Source: Lumbricus rubellus (Eukaryota > Annelida > Clitellata > Crassiclitellata > Lumbricidae). Taken from it: 64,000 nt of DNA. Positions within the stretch are counted from its first letter, which is position 1. The number at the start of each line of letters is the position of its first letter. The position numbers were made by a program, and so were the translations under genes. The notes beneath the pieces are model-generated. The model saw nothing but the letters and a program-made list of their open reading frames with translations. It was not told the origin of the DNA and made no database searches. Where the stretch lies: positions 25,434,199 through 25,498,198 of the forward strand of contig OX243816.1 of the NCBI GenBank assembly GCA_945859605.1, read 5' to 3'. Below, piece by piece: positions 1-9,497 of the stretch.

Positions 1-568
1 TCTGACACCTGTCTATGCCTTTGTCACCAGCAGAATCAATCATTGCAGTTCGCTACTTGTAGGTCTGCCACTTGGACTAATTGTGCGCCTTTAACAAGTT
101 CTTCGTTGGGCTGCTCGCCTCATTGGCCACATTCCTAAATATGCCCTCGTCTCAGCTTATATGCGTGACGTTCTTCACTGGCTCCCTGTTTTACAGCACA
201 TCTTCTACCGAGTTGCTGCCCTTGTTTGGTGATGCCTTACTGACTGTGCTCCATCATACCTGTCCAACCTTTGTCGACCTGTCTCTGACCTTGCAGCTCG
301 TTGATATCTTCGCTCTGCGACAACTAGGGAGCTTTTGGTTCCTCGAGCTGGTACTTCTACCAGACAGCACCAGGCCTTTTCTACTGTGAGTCCCGCTATC
401 TGGAATGGCCTCCCACTAACCTTGCGACTTATGCCTAGGCTAAATTCACCCGCTTTTTATAAGTCACTCAAATCCTATTTTTTTTAGCTGTGGCCGGACT
501 GCGAGCGCCTCTGAGTAGGTTTCTTGAAGAGGCGCTATATAATTTCACGAAATGAATGAATGAAGAAA
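1..568 (+). mobile_element. L2/CR1-like LINE, C-terminal coding end and 3' tail (5' cut by window)
   Basis: Degenerate coding with the typical C-terminal LINE block DVLHWLPVLQH near 165-215. A later block reads ELLVPRAGTSTRQHQAF and then a segment ending in FYKSLKSYFF, across frame breaks. The 3' end has a hairpin with 9-bp arms, AGCGCCTCT at 504-512 and AGAGGCGCT at 528-536, then TATATAA and a (TGAA)n-like tail at 550-570. The same 3' end recurs many times in the window. (TGAA)n tails are known from L2-type elements; assigning this clade is inference. Confidence 0.75.
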
Positions 569-580
569 TGAACATACATA

Positions 581-1369
581 CACTGTGTCCGGTTAAAAAG
601 TAGCCCCCAAACAAAAGTGTCACAACTCGGTCAAAACTTTTAGGATATGTCTGAAATTTTAAACACAGCAACAGTGACCATATTTACATGAGATTCCAAA
701 GTCGTTTGCAAATATTCGCGAGTTTGTCAAATTTATGAGCGTTTGCGTTGGAGCGCCGAAAAATTGAACTTTCCAGCATGGAAAACCTGAAAAGAAGTGA
801 AATTCAGCTATATATGGCGCCCAAAAATGTGTTCCTCATTATCGGACACACCACCGTAGACGTAATAGATTAATCACTATCCCGGGAGACACTCGGCTTC
901 ATATCCTGCAGCTGTGGCCGACCAGCAGTTCAGACTTTGATCCGGAGTACATGTACTAGAGGAGCGCGTTTTTCGTTCACGTGTATTCATGACATCGATA
1001 ACCGTAGGGCGTATGGCGCGTCTGTTTGAAAATTGGCGGTTGTTTAACCAGGTGATCATCGAAAGGACCATCAAACAGTAGCGTCTAAGTCTACGGTCAT
1101 GTGTCGGTGAACAAGATGGACATTTTTAACGCCAGATTTAGTTGAATTTCACTTCCTTTCAAGTTTTCCATGTTGGAAAGTTCAATTTTTTGGTGCTCCA
1201 ACGCAAACACTCATAAATTTGACAAACTCACGAATATTTCTAATCGGTTTTAGAATCTCGTGTAAATATGGCCGCTGTTGCTGTGTTTAAAATTTCAGAC
1301 AAATCCTAAAAGTTTTGACCGAGTTGTGACACTTTTTGTTTGGAGGCTACTTTTTAACCGGACACAGTG
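581..1369. mobile_element. Palindromic mariner-like non-autonomous element (CACTGTGTCC family), copy 1
   Basis: Starts CACTGTGTCCGG and ends CCGGACACAGTG, flanked by TA at 579-580 and 1370-1371. Inverted arms run about 120 bp or more, and the rest is partly self-complementary. TA duplication plus these ends fit the Tc1/mariner superfamily. The centre (about 860-1080) is conserved among copies at 5556-6339 and 54888-55648 but has no recognisable transposase. A 65-codon minus ORF there is not convincing as protein. Confidence 0.8.
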
Positions 1370-1664
1370 TACATACATGCAGGGTGGGCCTGTAGAAATG
1401 CAACAACTGCGACACCTTATAAATTGAATACTTTTTATCTGAGCGTCTTGTCCAATATATCAGATTGAACATAATTATCCATTTTATCATTCTGCAAAAT
1501 ATCAACGAGTTACTACTACAATGTTTTGAAATAATGCTATTAATATTCGACATGCCATTTTCTTGCCATAAAACTGCAAGAAAAAAGTCTGAAACTGAAT
1601 ATGTCAATTCTAAACAATCACTTAGTACTCAAAATTAATAACAATTCATATCTTGAGTGGATTT

Positions 1665-2035
1665 ACCATCAGTTAAACAAATATTCAATATACCCATCAT
1701 GTGCTTGAATGACTGCATCAACGCGAGATGAACACTGATCGATGGCCTGAGTCACCAGTGCTTAGGTTATTTCAGCCCAGCAGCAAAGAATCACTTCTTT
1801 CAGTTGTTCAAAGTCACGTATGGGTTCATGATAGACCATTTGCTGAAGAAAACCCCAGTGACAAAGAATGGCGCCGTCTTTACAAGCTTTGAAACAGCCA
1901 ACGACACCATCACACTCTGCGAGAAGTTCTTCCTGCCCTTCAGAAGCTGAGCAAGCTCAACCTCATGCTTAAAGCTAACGTTTGCATACACACGGTCGTT
2001 CTGAGCGTTTGTTGGCGTCTGGACCGTGAAGATCT
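1665..2035 (-). pseudogene. mariner transposase, C-terminal half, degenerate
   Basis: Continues in frame from the N-terminal half (3257-3661) if the 2036-3256 insert and one target duplication are removed; the join falls in the WFTDKKIF / TVQTPTN catalytic region. It contains VMVSLAVSKLVKTAPFFV, a mariner DDE-domain block. A later stretch (about 1670-1800, minus) reads EQLKEVILCCWAEIT, a stop, then VTQAIDQCSSRVDAVIQA, the usual mariner C-terminus. Sequence between them is missing and stops are present, so it is inactive. Confidence 0.75.
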
Positions 2036-3256
2036 GGCAATCCTCCGAAGTCCGGTCCCAAATTATTTCACAGCATTTTTTCTCACCGTCAGTCACTTCA
2101 CAAACCGTTCACCGACTACTAAATATTGTAATTAGCGCACAGCATTTGCAGAAAACTGCCGAAAACGTTCCGTTTGTGACTGTTGCGCCATTGAAAGGCA
2201 GCCAAGTAGCTGGAAAAGAGACCGCAACTTGTACCACTTTGATACCGGAGTTTGCGTTTTACTTGCATCCACAGTCCTTCGATCGTTTCTGTGTGAATGT
2301 CCCGGTGTACTGAGTCAACAAATTCACGGGCGTGCACGACGAATTCATGACTGTATACACCGTTGTTCAGCTGCGAGACATTACGATAGCCTAGCCAAGC
2401 GTCTGTGATGACTGTTGTCCCTGGCAGCACATGATTACTGATAATCCGCTCCAGTGTTGGTGCGTCTCGACGGTCAACAACCTCCATCCAGCATCGTCCG
2501 CTACCACGCTCGACCAAGCCGACAACCCACTTACCAACGCGTCGCTGGCCACGGTGGTATTTTCGGTGGAAGAAATAACTTTCATCCAACTCGACGAAAA
2601 CTGACTGACCGTTTCCATCGAACCCTCCCAGCATTTCATTGGTTTGCACCAGCCACTGATAGCATTCCTTGCGAAAATAGTTGTTATAGTTGACGAGAGT
2701 GTCCCAACTAACCAGACTTTCGAACAACATAACGTGTTTACACTTCACTTCGTAAACCCAGTAATACATTAGCATAACGATTTTCTCGGTTGTCAGATCG
2801 CAGTTGGCAAAGAATGATCCGGTTCTAACGCTACAGCGGGTGCTGCATTCCCTACAACGCCACGAAAAGCCATCGTTGCACTCCGCTCGTGCGACTAACG
2901 CCATTGGGCGGCTGCACGTTCCGCAATCGACGTTGTTCCGAATTAAGCGATGTCGGGCCAGCCACTGCAACCATACATGCTTCTTGGGCATAGCAGCATA
3001 CAACCCACGCGGAGTTAGTTCAATTCCTACCAGTTGCGCTGCTGGCAAAACAATATCAGTAATGTTTATCGGAGCGGATGGTCTACCTGCCATAATTGAA
3101 GAAAACTTTCGAAATCTATCAAGAAATGTACTGGTAAACAAAATGGCCTCAATGATGACGTCATTCTATATAAGGGTGAGTAAGTAAGCATTGGAGAAGC
3201 ATATCGATGTGATAAGCCATGTGAAATAATTTGGGACCGGACTTCGGAGGATTGCC
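2036..3256 (-). mobile_element. Merlin / IS1595-like (ISXO2 domain) DNA transposon, apparently complete
   Basis: 1221 bp with perfect 37-bp terminal inverted repeats: GGCAATCCTCCGAAGTCCGG at 2036 and its complement ending at 3256. It is flanked by perfect 8-bp direct repeats GAAGATCT at 2028-2035 and 3257-3264. Merlin elements and bacterial IS1595 relatives are known for 8-9-bp duplications. It carries one uninterrupted transposase frame on minus and sits inside the catalytic region of a mariner transposase. Perfect ends, perfect duplication and an open frame suggest a recent insertion. Confidence 0.92.
2119..3141 (-). CDS. ISXO2-like DDE transposase (Merlin superfamily), 340 aa
   Basis: Uninterrupted 340-residue frame filling the 1.2-kb element. 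A zinc ribbon is visible with Cys73-x2-Cys76 and Cys96-x2-Cys99 (VDCGTC ... WRCREC). The ISXO2-like catalytic domain follows: Asp186 in VFVELDESYF, Asp247 in TVITDAWLGY, and an acidic pair (Glu285/Glu288) in HTETIEGLW, where the family has its third catalytic residue. It would cut and rejoin element ends in the nucleus. The first Met is at 3141; Met17 (MAGRPSAPI) is an alternative start. No intron is needed. Expression is unknown, but no lesion is visible, so the element could be autonomous. Confidence 0.9.
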   Translation of the reverse strand: MFTSTFLDRFRKFSSIMAGRPSAPINITDIVLPAAQLVGIELTPRGLYAAMPKKHVWLQWLARHRLIRNNVDCGTCSRPMALVARAECNDGFSWRCRECSTRCSVRTGSFFANCDLTTEKIVMLMYYWVYEVKCKHVMLFESLVSWDTLVNYNNYFRKECYQWLVQTNEMLGGFDGNGQSVFVELDESYFFHRKYHRGQRRVGKWVVGLVERGSGRCWMEVVDRRDAPTLERIISNHVLPGTTVITDAWLGYRNVSQLNNGVYSHEFVVHAREFVDSVHRDIHTETIEGLWMQVKRKLRYQSGTSCGLFSSYLAAFQWRNSHKRNVFGSFLQMLCANYNI

Positions 3257-3661
3257 GAAGATCTTCTTGTCTGTAAACCATGTTCTGTCGATCTTTTCAT
3301 CGGTCATTCGCTTCTTGTGTCGTTTGCAGGTGGCTAGACGTTTTATCGAATCGGCATCAGACAATTTCTGAACCTCACGTCGACGATAGACTTTGAGGTC
3401 GAGGTCATGTTTAGCAATGCGCCTAATAGTACTGCGTGAAATTCCGGTCGCACGCTCAATTTCTCTCGGACTCTTACTAGTCCCTGGATTGTTGTCTTGG
3501 CTGCATATTAGCTCTTGAACTTGTGCAGTGTTCGCTGCTGTGCGCGCAGAACGTTTGCCACCACAGTTGCGGCTGTTAGACGTTCCCGTAGCATCAATTT
3601 GTTTAATCAATCGATGTAAAGCATATTTATTCCATTTTCTAGAAGGGAATTCTATCATCAT
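3257..3661 (-). pseudogene. mariner transposase, N-terminal half (paired HTH), split by insertion
   Basis: Encodes the DNA-binding half of a Tc1/mariner transposase: EFPSRKWNKYALHRLI, then IDATGTSNSRNCGGKRSAR, a second helix-turn-helix REIERATGISRSTIRRIAKH, and EVQKLSDADSIKRL, ending at WFTDKKIF, which holds the first catalytic Asp. The frame stops where the Merlin-type element entered; the tail beyond it (NPPKSGPKLFH...) is transposon terminal repeat, not mariner protein. A related decayed copy lies at 6430-6760. Confidence 0.85.
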
Positions 3662-3901
3662 CTGATGCGCATTGTATCCTTTTTCCGCTCTTAAAATTCA
3701 GATTAAAATTCTATCCTCTTCCGTGAGCGGCGCCATGATGTTCATTGTTTACATTCAAAATTGAGAGGTGTGCGCCGCACCAAACTTTTATAAAGACGGC
3801 GCCGTATATCAGTGCAAGATTTAACACAGTTGTAGAGTGGATGATTACTTTCAATTTAGTATATTGGGCACGATGTTCGGATAACTATTATTGTTCAAGT
3901 T

Positions 3902-4831
3902 CTTTTTCTTTCTGTTCTCTGCCCTTAGGCAGGTTCGAATGTTTGACGTCTCCATTCTTCCCTGTTCTGTGCATTCTTTTTCAGCTTCTGATAACCGTCT
4001 TTCATCATCCAGTCCAATAGTCTTTGTCTTGGTCTTCCTCTCGTTCTTTTCCCTTCCAGTTTCCCCTCTATGATTGTTCTTAGCATCGAGTCTCCTCTGA
4101 GTGTGTGCCCTATCCATCTTCTTTGTCTTTCTCTAATTGTGTGTATCATCGATCTCTTTTCTCCAACTCTTCTCAATACCTCCTCATTCGTTACATGATC
4201 CCTCCAGCTGATTCTTTCTATCCGTCTCCATAACCACATTTCAAATGCTTCTATTCTCTTGATGTCTTCCATCCTCATAGTCCATGTCTCCGATCCATAT
4301 AGCATCACACTCCACACTAAGGTTTTTACCATTCTCTTTTTCAGTTCTTTACTGATTCCACCTCTCAGTATCTCTTTTCTCTTTTCAAATGCATCTTTTC
4401 CTAGTACAATCCTCCGTTGTATTTCTCTGTGACACCTTGCATCCTCCGTAATAGTACTGCCGAGATAAGCGAATTCCGTGACTTGTTCCAGTTCTTCTCC
4501 ATCAATGTATATTTTGACTACCTTCTGCTCTCCTTTGCTTATTCTCATAACCTTTGTTTTCTTTTTGTTGATTTTCATTCCATACTCTTTTGATGTTGTA
4601 TTCAGACTGTCCATCATTGTTTGTAACCCTTCCTGACTTCCTGCCATCATTGCTTGATCGTCTGCAAATCTTAATGCCCTGATCCACATTCCTCCAACTT
4701 TTATCCCTTCCTCCAGTTCCTCCAATGCCTCTTTGATTATCTCCTCTATATAAATGTTAAACAGTAATGGTGACAGTGGGCATCCCTGTCTCACCCCTCT
4801 TCCTACCTTCCCCTGTTCTGAGTATTCTCCA
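3902..4831 (-). mobile_element. RTE-like non-LTR retrotransposon, 5'-truncated, RT C-terminal half open
   Basis: Inserted in the right inverted repeat of the mariner. Flanked by 8-bp direct repeats TTCAAGTT at 3894-3901 and 4832-4839. The frame runs to a stop at 3925-3927 with only about 23 nt of 3' UTR. The protein shows GVRQGCPLSPLLFNIYIEE (RT), RFADDQAMMAGS (catalytic FADD), FAYLGSTITEDARCHREIQ, VLYGSETWT-like VMLYGSETWT, and a C-terminal GRPRQRLLDWM. These are hallmarks of RTE-type endonuclease/RT elements. It lacks the endonuclease and the first RT motifs, so it is dead on arrival but little decayed. Confidence 0.88.
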
Positions 4832-5080
4832 TTCAAGTTATACCCATTTAAATTAGTTGCATTCCTGCTGGCCCACCTTGTCGCTAGAGTTCAAGAAACT
4901 GACAGCACAAGGTGACAAGGAGACCGTGTACACTGGTACCGTAAGGAGTGTAAACGAACATTCGTAAGGCGTTTAAGCCTAAATGATGGCCTACACAACT
5001 GTCTCAGGTGTTAGCCTGGACTATGTCCCTCTTGGCACGTGGGTGTGGTCTGGCACCATATGTCATGTCAGAACATACAG

Positions 5081-5165
5081 GGTGGGCAGTAGGGATACAA
5101 CTTATTTGAATGGATATAACTTGAACAACTGTTATCCGAACAATGAAGTTTCCTTCACAAGTTAT
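5081..5165 (+). repeat. Solo mariner terminal repeat (CAGGGTGGGC family)
   Basis: TA at 5079-5080 followed by CAGGGTGGGCAGTAGGG, then ATAACTTGAACAA and GTTATCCGAACAATG, which match the reassembled right inverted repeat of the mariner at 1380-4880. No partner end is nearby. The rest of 4881-5179 has no recognisable feature. Confidence 0.6.
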
Positions 5166-5179
5166 ATGATAACACTCAC

Positions 5180-5377
5180 CTTCAACAATGACGGTGATCG
5201 AGACTTGTTCAACGCCACTCTCATTGCTCAGCACTAACTCATATTCACCAGAATCAGCCCTGGTAGCTGTGGCAATCTGAACAGAGCAATTCTCCAGTGA
5301 CTGAGTTAAATGAACTCCTGATCCACTGGACAGTAGCTGACCATTTTTAAGCCATTTCATGACAGGAATAGGAGTTC
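5180..5377 (-). CDS. Muscle-type Ig protein, exon 9: second part of Ig domain 5
   Basis: 198-bp internal exon. The acceptor is a pyrimidine tract ending TTTTTAG before GAACTCC, and the donor is GAAG|GTGAGT at 5179; both ends are phase 1. The protein reads TPIPVMKWLKNGQLL (C strand with the core Trp), ENCSVQIATATRADSGEYEL (E-F strands with D-x-G-x-Y) and VEQVSITVIVE (G strand). Joined in phase to exon 8 it completes DIPYTG|TPIPVMKW, a classic titin/twitchin/MyBP-C-type Ig fold. The tail resembles Ig domains that precede Fn3 domains, so the gene probably continues left of the window. Confidence 0.88.
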
Positions 5378-5555
5378 CTAAAAACCGACATCTTATCTCA
5401 AGTCAAACAAATCTGAAACATATTCATTTTATGCAGGGTGAACCAACTTTGCATGCATATAACTTTGCCATTTGTTAGAATTTATTTATACTTTATATGT
5501 TAATTTAAAGCTATTGCACTCTAGTATTAGTCTTGAAAAATTCAAGCTGGTACTA

Positions 5556-6339
5556 CACTGTGTCCGGTTAAAAAGTAGACCACACAAAAAAATGTCATAA
5601 CGCGGTCAAAACTTTTAGGATTTGTCTGAAATTTTTAACACAGCAACAGTGGCCCAATATACACGAGATCCTGAAGCCGATTAGAAATATTCATGAGTTT
5701 GTCAAATTTATGAGCGTTTGCGTTGGAGCACCGAAAAATTGAACTTTCCAACATGGAAAACCTGAAAGGAGGTGAAATTCAGCTATAGGGCCTACTTGAA
5801 AATGTTATCCTTGTTCACGAACACACTACCGTAGACGTAGTGGACTAATAGCTGTCCCTGGAGACACTCGGCTTCATATCCCGCAGCTGTGGTCGTCCAG
5901 CAGTCCAGACTTTGATCCGGAGTACATGTACTGAAGGAGCGCGTTTTTCGTTCACGCGTATTCATGACATCGATAACCGTAGGGCGTAGTGACTGTTTGA
6001 AGATTGGCAGTTGTTTAACCAGGTGATCATCGACAGGACCATCAAACATTAGCGTCTAAGTCCACGGTCGTGTGTCCGTGAACAAGGTGGACAATTTGAA
6101 CACCATATTTAGCTGAATTTCACTTCTTTTCAGGTTTTCCATGTTGGAAAGTTCAATTTCTCGGTGCTCCAATGCAAACGCTCATAAATTTGACAAACTC
6201 ACGAATATTGCTAATCGGTTTTAGGATCTCGTGTAAATATGGTCACTGTTGCTGTGTTAAAAATTTCAGACAAATCCTAAAAGTTTTGACCGCGTTATGA
6301 CACTTTTTTGTGTGGTCTACTTTTTACCCGGACACAGTG
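5556..6339. mobile_element. Palindromic mariner-like non-autonomous element, copy 2
   Basis: Starts CACTGTGTCCGG and ends CCGGACACAGTG with TA on both sides (5554-5555 and 6340-6341). It matches copy 1 (581-1369) along its length, including the central 220 bp. It lies inside the mariner remnant, whose sequence resumes at 6342. Confidence 0.85.
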
Positions 6340-6429
6340 TAGTTTAGGTTTTAATTACATGCTCAGAAAAGCGCCAGCCACCATATTTTGTTGTCATTGT
6401 TGACGTAATACGGCACAATTTCCCTATTC

Positions 6430-6760
6430 ACATATCTTTTTTTGCTAAAACACGCATCTAGACACATACATTTTGGGTGCTCGTAGGAGACAACTATGAA
6501 TATCTTGTTAACGCTAAACCATGTTCTTTCAATTTTATCAACTGCCGTGCACTGGCATACGCTGCTTCAGACGCTTACATGCTGCCAGCAGTTTCTTTGC
6601 GTCAGAGTTGGAGAGCTGTTGGACTTCCCGTTGGCGAATTACTTTAATTTTAGATAATCTTTTCCAATAACCTATGTTATACGGTGCTTCTAGAACTGCC
6701 TGTTTTGTGCTGAATTTTCGGGGAGATATCGTCTGTTTAACTCCACTTTTTGAAATTGTT
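6430..6760 (-). pseudogene. mariner transposase fragment, degenerate
   Basis: On minus it reads IRQREVQQLSDADAKKL, LLAACKRLKQRM and RTWFSVNKIFIV, with stops and frame shifts. It is a decayed relative of the N-terminal half at 3257-3661 (EVQKLSDADSIKRL, RTWFTDKKIF). No complete domain is left. Confidence 0.7.
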
Positions 6761-7272
6761 CAGGAGAGCAAATCTAAACTTTCGGTGATTGCCAAAAATC
6801 CAATTATTGTTACATCATAGTAATTTATGAAAATTTGGATAGCAGATTATATCCTTAGTTGGAATAATATAATCTTTTAAAAACTTTTATGTCCACGCGC
6901 CTAAAATAATAAAGTTTGTGATGGAGAGGAGGCAAAATTAAAGCAATAGAACCTTTGCGCATTTCAAAATATTTTCGAATCTGAAGTTAGATCATTATAA
7001 TTATTTATATCATTGTGAAATTTGTGATTTATAGATATTTGGATAACAGATCATTTCCATAGTTGGAATGATGAAATCTTTGAAATATTTTATGTCTCCG
7101 AACCTAAAAAATAAAAGTTTGTGAGAAAAAGTACGCAAAATGACAGTTTACGTTCTGTTTAAAATGTTGTGAAATTTTGCAATTTTGCATAAATAAGAAT
7201 TGCCTATAAGCCTTTAAAATTGGATTTAGAAATTCTTACTTTTGGTAAAAATATTGACAAACAAACAGTAGG

Positions 7273-7465
7273 GGCAGTGGTTAAAGTGGTCTGGGTGAGC
7301 AGTGGGAACGCCGAATGTGTGAGCAGTGGGAACGCCAAATAAGAGTTTTATTGGAATGCATGTGTTTCTAGCATTCCAAGCAGGTGAGCAGTGGGAACGC
7401 AAGCAAAGAATTTTAAAAGCAGTGATAACACCGCTCCCACGCGTTCCCTCCCACTTTAAACCCTG
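7273..7465. mobile_element. Small hAT-like MITE with internal 17-bp repeats
   Basis: Inverted ends CAGTGGTTAAAGTGG and CCCACTTTAAACCCTG. The flanks AGTAGGGG (7265-7272) and TGTAGGGG (7466-7473) match at 7 of 8 positions. Inside are three copies of GTGAGCAGTGGGAACGC. The stretch 7496-7669 to the right holds only a few short repeats of the type ATGACATTAACAAGTC. Confidence 0.6.
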
Positions 7466-7669
7466 TGTAGGGGTCTTTATCTAAGGCCCACCCTGCACAC
7501 CTAAATGACATTAACAAGTCGTAGCAATAGCAATGTGTAACTGAATGACAATAACAAGTCATGAATTTACATCCGAAAGACAGTAGCAGATATTTACCGT
7601 ACAGGCATTAACAAGTTGATACAGCGAGAAAAATAGGACATTTACACTTTGCCAATTAATAATTAATTA

Positions 7670-7960
7670 ATGTGCGACCTGGTGGCGGACCGGTAATGCG
7701 TCAGCTTACGGAGCGGGAGGTTGCGGGTTCGACTCCGGGTAACGACCTTGGGCAAGTTGTTTACGCACACGTGCCTCTGTCACCAAGCAGTATAATTTGG
7801 TACCGGCATAAGCTGGGAAGTAAACGGCAAGTCCTGCGATACGCTGGCCCCGTGTCCAGGACCTTGGGATTCGTCCATTGCCGGCTCAAGGCCATTGAAA
7901 AGGAGATGAGCGCCTCCCTGTGTTCCTCATGGAACGGGATAGGACTTTACTTAAAATTAA
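7670..7960 (+). mobile_element. tRNA-derived SINE
   Basis: The head has tRNA-like promoter boxes: an A-box-like TGGCGGACCGG and a strong B box GGTTCGACTCC at about 7728-7738. A tRNA-unrelated body follows. It is not a functional tRNA gene because no complete cloverleaf is seen. The 3' boundary is approximate. Confidence 0.65.
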
Positions 7961-8053
7961 TAACAGAAATAGGCTGATTGGACAGAGGTGTATGATGTCT
8001 GGGGATAAGGGCCCATGTAAAATCAGAGGAAATTTTGTCTGGGGTTCTTTGTC

Positions 8054-8425
8054 ATCATCATCATCATAAACCGTGGGCTCATCGCCCGTAGGTGTCCGAC
8101 GCCCTTTTCACCATATTCCTCCACAGATCTCTTTCCAGTGCAATGTGGCTCAGCTCTTGCAGTGATGTTCCGCACCAGTCTATTAAATCATCCGCCCATT
8201 CTCTATGTGGTCGCCCTCTTTTGTTTCGCTCGTCCATCATTCCGAACACCAATGTCTTTATTTTCCTGTCGTTGCTCATTCGGCATACGTGACCGAACAG
8301 ACCCAGTTTCCTCTGGATTATCCTCTGCATCATGTTTTCCCTGAGGTGTATCCGTTTGTACAGTTCCACGTTAGTCACTTTCTGTGTCCACACTATTCTT
8401 TCTGGTTCTTTGTCCAGGGTGATAA
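8054..8425 (-). mobile_element. RTE-like LINE, C-terminal end with (ATG)n tail
   Basis: On minus it reads RIVWTQKVTNVELYKRI, KLGLFGHVCRMS, and GRPHREWADDLIDWCG up to a stop. The RTE C-terminus typically has GRP-x-x-W-x-DD. It is followed by a short (ATG)n tail at 8054-8069. It is 5'-truncated by most of its length. Confidence 0.8.
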
Positions 8426-8735
8426 TGTCCTACAACCAAGGAAAGGATTACTCTGTGCTTTGCTAACACTTTAATGACAAGAGTGAACTAAAGGCAACTT
8501 TGAAACTAATGCAGCTGGTCATTAAGGTGCTGATAATCCCTCATTTTTGGACCACGTTATGCAGACAACACTTGATACACATCTGCAAGCAATGAATGTA
8601 GAATAATGTAATTATTTAACATGCTGTTGCAACTTACAGCTAATCATTAAGAGCATTTAAACCTGTACACTCATTCTGCATAATGATAAAAGCTTTTGAG
8701 GCAGATCATACATACAAATTGTTTTTTAAACTAAC

Positions 8736-8828
8736 CTGTATATGGTATGTCTACTTCAATACTTCTTCCAGCCTTAACTTTGATCTGTCTTGGTACAAAG
8801 TCAATGCTGGCGCATGGTGGTTTACAAC
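8736..8828 (-). CDS. Muscle-type Ig protein, exon 8: A-B strands of Ig domain 5
   Basis: 93-bp exon between acceptor TTATAAG and donor ACAG|GTTAGT, phase 1 at both ends. It encodes CKPPCASIDFVPRQIKVKAG then RSIEVDIPYTG. The PPxIDF...KVKAGxxxxxDIPYTG pattern is typical of Ig domains in titin, twitchin and myosin-binding protein C. It joins exon 7 (…LQVDE) upstream and exon 9 (TPIPVMKW) downstream in frame. Splicing within an Ig fold between the B and C strands is unlike the one-exon-per-Ig layout of vertebrate titin I-band. Confidence 0.85.
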
Positions 8829-9080
8829 CTTATAAACATAACATAAATGAACACTTGTAAATCACATCTTCAAGAGAAAACTCAACAGTAACACTCTTGG
8901 CCCAACAAGAATAACCCTCATTCACACAGAATAGACTTCAAGTACTAATGCAGTTTTAGCCTGATGATGGTTTTCCATACGGCAAACAGTGGCATAGCCA
9001 GTTATTTTTTTATGGGGAGCAGTGGGGTGGCAGCTTAAAATGATGGGGTGGCTACCGTTGGCAATTAAAGCGCGCATCGG

Positions 9081-9250
9081 CATGTATGTATGTATGTATG
9101 TATGTATGTATGTATGCATGCATGTATGTATGTATGGGTGTATGTGTGTGTGTGTATGTATGTATGTATGTATGCATGCATGCATTCATGTATGTATGTA
9201 TGTACGTGCGTGCGTATGTACGCACGCACATACGTATGTGCGTTTGTATA
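9081..9250. repeat. (GTAT)n / (GCAT)n microsatellite
   Basis: Long tetranucleotide tract with interruptions. It gives rise to spurious open frames on both strands (MYVCMYVC-type and YIHTYIHT-type), which are not genes. Confidence 0.95.
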
Positions 9251-9263
9251 TATTATGTAGGCC

Positions 9264-9446
9264 CTATATAATGCATGTATAGCCATCGCTGTAAGTAGCT
9301 TTCTTCCAGTTCTTGTAGCCAACTGTTGTGAAAACTGAGTTTTGAGTGCTGTACGCTGGTGGAGGAAAATGTTGACAAGCGAAACAGAACGCTGCATCAC
9401 TTCCAACTTGTTTCCATTGTTCAGCATCAGTAGCCTTTAAGCCCAC
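9264..9446 (-). pseudogene. TTF-type zinc-finger fragment of a hAT-like transposase
   Basis: Minus frame reading WKQVGSDAAFCFACQHFPPP and VFTTVGYKNWKKATYSDG. This matches the TTF-type finger (…AAFCFxCxxF … F…GFxNWKKA…) found at the N-terminus of ZMYM1-like and hAT-derived transposases. Only the finger remains; neither the catalytic domain nor terminal repeats are seen nearby. Confidence 0.65.
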
Positions 9447-9497
9447 AGATCAAGGTTTGATGAATCAAGATTCAGAAATGTATGATCCCACAAGACA

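Larger units (their letters stand above)
1380..4880 (-). mobile_element. Tc1/mariner element carrying two younger insertions
   Basis: The left end at 1380 begins CAGGGTGGGCCTGTAG and the right end at 4880, read on minus, begins CAAGGTGGGCCAGCAGG. About 100 bp of inverted repeat then match once the inserted RTE (3902-4831) is removed. The transposase reads on minus in two blocks separated by the Merlin-type element at 2036-3256. TA duplications at the outer ends are no longer visible, so the copy is old. Without insertions it would be about 1.35 kb, normal for mariner. Confidence 0.75.
5434..7495 (-). mobile_element. Second mariner remnant with nested elements
   Basis: The left end CAGGGTGAACCAACTTTG at 5434 and right end GGCCCACCCTG ending at 7495 are inverted copies. 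The left 110 bp resembles the solo end at 53937. It is interrupted by the palindromic element 5556-6339 and a small hAT-like MITE 7273-7465. Decayed minus-strand transposase lies at about 6430-6760. The 6760-7260 part is A/T-rich subterminal repeat. Confidence 0.65.

Noticed and set aside
877..1074. Minus frame conserved between 877-1074 and 5792-6049 (PTVIDVMNTRERKTRS)
   Set aside because: The conservation is of the DNA of a palindromic element; the frame is interrupted in copy 3 and has no recognisable domain.
5378..5415. Extending exon 9 upstream to the TTTCAG at 5407
   Set aside because: The frame would contain TGA; the TTTTTAG acceptor at 5378 gives the exact phase and a seamless DIPYTG-TPIPV join with exon 8.
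7700..7760. Candidate tRNA gene
   Set aside because: B box is good, but no complete cloverleaf or acceptor pairing; better explained as a SINE head. The same holds for 12860-12930 and 58950-59017.
9022..9427. Open frames on both strands (MYVCMYVC, YIHTYIHT)
   Set aside because: They read through a (GTAT)n microsatellite; only the TTF-finger part at 9264-9446 has protein character.
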